Positions 61,758-64,000 of a DNA stretch of 64,000 nt are shown piece by piece. Made by a program: the position numbers and the translations under genes. The first letter of the stretch is position 1, and each line of letters opens with the position of its first letter. The notes beneath the pieces are model-generated. The model searched no databases. It was not told the DNA's origin and saw only the letters and a list, made by a program, of their open reading frames with translations. Source of the stretch: BACL11 sp945865535. Its GTDB lineage: Bacteria; Bacteroidota; Bacteroidia; Flavobacteriales; BACL11. The stretch covers positions 38,704-102,703 of the forward strand of contig CANNBA010000007.1 of the NCBI GenBank assembly GCA_947502765.1, read 5' to 3'.

Positions 61758-63962
61758 TTATTCAATTATAAGTTTTCTTGTTTCGCTCCAATCTTTGGTT
61801 TCAAAATTAATTTGATACATCCCTTTTGATAAAGTTGAAACATTTAAATATTCTTTATCTGAAATGTTGCTTTCTAAAACCAATCTACCATTAATATCAT
61901 ATATTTTAACAGTGGATTTTTCTATTAAATTTGAAATATAAACATTCTCGGTTGCTGGATTTGGATAAATATTTATTCTATCAGGCCCATTTAAATCAAT
62001 TCCAAAAGTAGAGGTTGCGCAGGCTGTATAACCCTCTGCTATTGCGTCATCAATTGAGGTTGAGGAGGCATTATCAACTCTGTTGCTATTATCTAATAAC
62101 ATCCCAACTATATGTATTTGTGATTGATCCCAAGAAGGATCTAAAGTAAATTCAAAACATAGGGTTTCGTAAGAGCCTGCGTAATAAGAGCTGTTTGCTA
62201 AGCTTTGTCCCATAAAAGAAGGGGCAATTCCCCTTGCAACATGGCGATAAACCATTTGTGAGGCTGGAACGTTTGGCGCTTTATTAGCCCAATCTGATCC
62301 ATCAACATCAATTAAGGGGCCAGATCCACCCCCACTATAAGAGTTTGATTGATTGTATTGAGATGTGGTTCCGGTAACCGAATCTTCTACTAATACACAG
62401 GCAAATTTATAATTTCCACTTACTGGACTTGTAAAATATGCCGTTAGATTAACTTTTAAAATATTCCCAATTAACTCAGCTCCGTTTTCTATTGTCGCTT
62501 TTGGAGCAACAACAATTCGTTGTAAAAAGTCTTGTTTAAACGCGCCTGGATCAATATCTGTTCCTCTATCAACCAATCCGCTTGGATATCCAGTAATATA
62601 TGGTGCTATTCCATTGTCATAATCTGGGTGAGTCATAGGATCGCCATTATGAACCGCAATCCCTTGCCAATAGCCGGCATAGTCATTATCCATCCAGTTT
62701 AATGCTACCGCTCCTCTTGGGCACCAACCACACCAAGTTCCTGTGGCCTCTTCTCCAATAACCAATTTTCCTTCTGCCGGAACAACCGCGCTTATCTGTA
62801 TTGTCATATTATCATCTGCTGGCTCGTCATCTTGGCCCAATCCATTTACATTAGACACTGTTGCCGTTCCAGGATTCGTTCCTCCAATTAAAAGTACTGA
62901 GCTAGAAAAGTCAACTTGATACACTCCTAAAGTTGGCATATTAACACCCGTGATGTTCTCTGTTATTGTAGTTCCATTATAATTAAAATCAACATCAAAA
63001 GAGCTAATATTTGTTAGTCCTAAATTTCTTACTTCTACCGATGGATATCTATCTTGCCCGGCTACGCCTGTAATTGGCACAACTGAGGATACTTGTGCAT
63101 TTAAGTTTTCTAAAACTGCTGGGGTATAAGAATAACATACATCATCTACATAAAATTGATGGCCTGCAATAGGGTATAGATCTAATGAAGCTATCTTATT
63201 TACTGTATTTGAAAAAGATCCTTGTGATACTCCATTAATAAATACTTCCCAGTTATTATTGGTTAAATCACAAATTAACTCTAATTCAAACCATTGTCCT
63301 TGAGGATATGTCGTGGTTAAAAAAACAGTTGCTCCTCCTCCATTTTCAAACGAAACATTTCCAAAAGCGTCCATCTGTACATCTAAACTCCAAGTTATTC
63401 CAGGAGTGTTCTCTGCTTGAAAATTAAAATAGGCTCCTGTTCCGCTATTTACATAAAACATGGATGAAAATTCAAATACTCCTAATGTAAAAGGTGTCCC
63501 TACACCAAAAGGTAAAACAACATCTTGAGCTCCTTGAGTTGCTCCTGAAAATAAATAAAGTGAGTTTGTTCCACTATAAGACATACTATTAACAACATTG
63601 GCATCATCTGCAAAAGGAGCGGATGTTCCACTCATTAATTCTCCCCAAGTGTTCCAATTAGGGGCAGTTACGGCTATAGGATTGCCATTTTGATAAGAAT
63701 CAAAATTATCACACACCATTGTTGGTGGAGGTGTAACAGAACAAATTCCTGAAGCAGGAAGAGGTGTCCATGAAGTTACTCCTCCTGAAACTTGTGCAAA
63801 ACAATCATTACTATAAATAACACCATTACAGCCACAAACTGGATCATATTGCATAGTGCAAAATGCTGTTGGATCTATTAATGAACTGTCTACGCAAGAA
63901 GTTTGAGCATTTGATGTTCCTAAAAATAAAACTCCTACTAGTATTTTAAATATTTTTTTCAT
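61758..63962 (-). CDS. T9SS-exported protein with Kazal-like and Omp28/thioredoxin-like domains
   Basis: 734 residues. After the signal peptide (ending NAQ, residue 20) comes a Kazal-like motif CTMQYDPVCGCNGVIYSNDC (35-54), a concanavalin/laminin-G-like domain (about 85-280), an Ig-like CARDB-type domain (285-390), an Omp28-like thioredoxin-fold domain with active-site C411-G-W-C414 (GTWCGWCPRGAV), and a type A sorting domain from about 655 (INIYPNPATENVYISNL ... GRLVLES). It is probably cell-surface or secreted. The CxxC suggests a redox role; the Kazal part could inhibit proteases, but both are inferences. Confidence 0.88.
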   Translation of the reverse strand: MKKIFKILVGVLFLGTSNAQTSCVDSSLIDPTAFCTMQYDPVCGCNGVIYSNDCFAQVSGGVTSWTPLPASGICSVTPPPTMVCDNFDSYQNGNPIAVTAPNWNTWGELMSGTSAPFADDANVVNSMSYSGTNSLYLFSGATQGAQDVVLPFGVGTPFTLGVFEFSSMFYVNSGTGAYFNFQAENTPGITWSLDVQMDAFGNVSFENGGGATVFLTTTYPQGQWFELELICDLTNNNWEVFINGVSQGSFSNTVNKIASLDLYPIAGHQFYVDDVCYSYTPAVLENLNAQVSSVVPITGVAGQDRYPSVEVRNLGLTNISSFDVDFNYNGTTITENITGVNMPTLGVYQVDFSSSVLLIGGTNPGTATVSNVNGLGQDDEPADDNMTIQISAVVPAEGKLVIGEEATGTWCGWCPRGAVALNWMDNDYAGYWQGIAVHNGDPMTHPDYDNGIAPYITGYPSGLVDRGTDIDPGAFKQDFLQRIVVAPKATIENGAELIGNILKVNLTAYFTSPVSGNYKFACVLVEDSVTGTTSQYNQSNSYSGGGSGPLIDVDGSDWANKAPNVPASQMVYRHVARGIAPSFMGQSLANSSYYAGSYETLCFEFTLDPSWDQSQIHIVGMLLDNSNRVDNASSTSIDDAIAEGYTACATSTFGIDLNGPDRINIYPNPATENVYISNLIEKSTVKIYDINGRLVLESNISDKEYLNVSTLSKGMYQINFETKDWSETRKLIIE

Positions 63963-64000
63963 AATTTTAAGTTTTAAATAAAGTTTAAAAATAAATAAAA

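Noticed and set aside
1..64000. CRISPR array, rRNA operon or insertion sequence transposase
   Set aside because: No regularly spaced short repeats, no rRNA sequence and no transposase-like protein were found in the window.

Overview
The window reads as a piece of AT-rich chromosome from a Bacteroidota member, most likely Flavobacteriales. The clues are two clear type IX secretion C-terminal sorting domains (one type A, one type B/gliding-type), the gliding lipoprotein GldH, a secreted S46 dipeptidyl-peptidase, lineage-restricted families (DUF2480, DUF3050, IPExxxVDY), the order acpP-fabF-rnc-IPExxxVDY-pyk, and many TAnnTTTG promoter boxes in place of sigma-70 type -10 elements. Shine-Dalgarno sequences are rarely obvious. 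Genes are packed tightly, with start/stop overlaps (TAATG, ATGA) inside operons and several convergent pairs whose stop codons overlap by 4 to 9 bases. The ancestral lineage assignment is an inference from gene content; no 16S gene is present.

Layout. 1-3422: end of a SUF iron-sulfur operon (sufD end, sufS, sufE, DUF59 protein, DUF2480, DUF3050). 3419-11252: rluF-like pseudouridine synthase, S46 peptidase, long PurF, and a small operon (PLP decarboxylase, DUF6695-like, unknown, glutaredoxin). 11390-25368: a large CotH/lamin-tail surface protein, ileS-DksA-like-lspA, a sulfotransferase-like gene and asd, a second lamin-tail protein, uvrC. 25365-31190: an integron-like island. 31204-38552: rhodanese-lysS, then PGI/PMI, lipB, serine hydrolase, exonuclease and a fused two-domain peptide-ABC ATPase. 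38574-44945: holB-ricT-gldH-PBP1A-scoA-scoB on the minus strand. 45014-50993: pgk, GNAT, cvpA-like, pheS, TSUP permease, M42 peptidase. 50999-56160: acpP-fabF-rnc-IPExxxVDY-pyk operon and purN-rnhA. 56152-59589: PfkB kinase, tRNA-Asn and a 2.07 kb insertion bounded by imperfect direct repeats. 59625-63962: rnr and a T9SS-exported Kazal/Omp28-like protein.

The most interesting part is 25365-31190. A compact tyrosine recombinase is divergent from an array of three gene cassettes. Each cassette ends in a ~133-base imperfect palindrome that begins with a RYYYAAC-like box (GCCTAAC at the clearest site), ends with a GTTRRRY-like box (GTTAGGC, GTTATGC, GTTATAG), and shares the 20-mer AAGAAATTGGCGGTTCAGTG. 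Sites 1 and 3 differ by a compensatory base-pair change. This is the architecture of an integron, yet the recombinase has no room for the extra IntI domain. The first cassette carries a four-gene membrane/peptidase operon with two disabling lesions (an A-run frameshift and a TGA codon), preceded by a structured-RNA-like leader. A second copy of that leader skeleton sits 31 kb away, upstream of a methyltransferase in the tRNA-Asn insertion.

Other points: rnc has no ATG/GTG/TTG for its full-length frame but has ATT exactly where a TAATG coupling would place the start; several promoters lie so close to the ATG that near-leaderless transcripts are expected.
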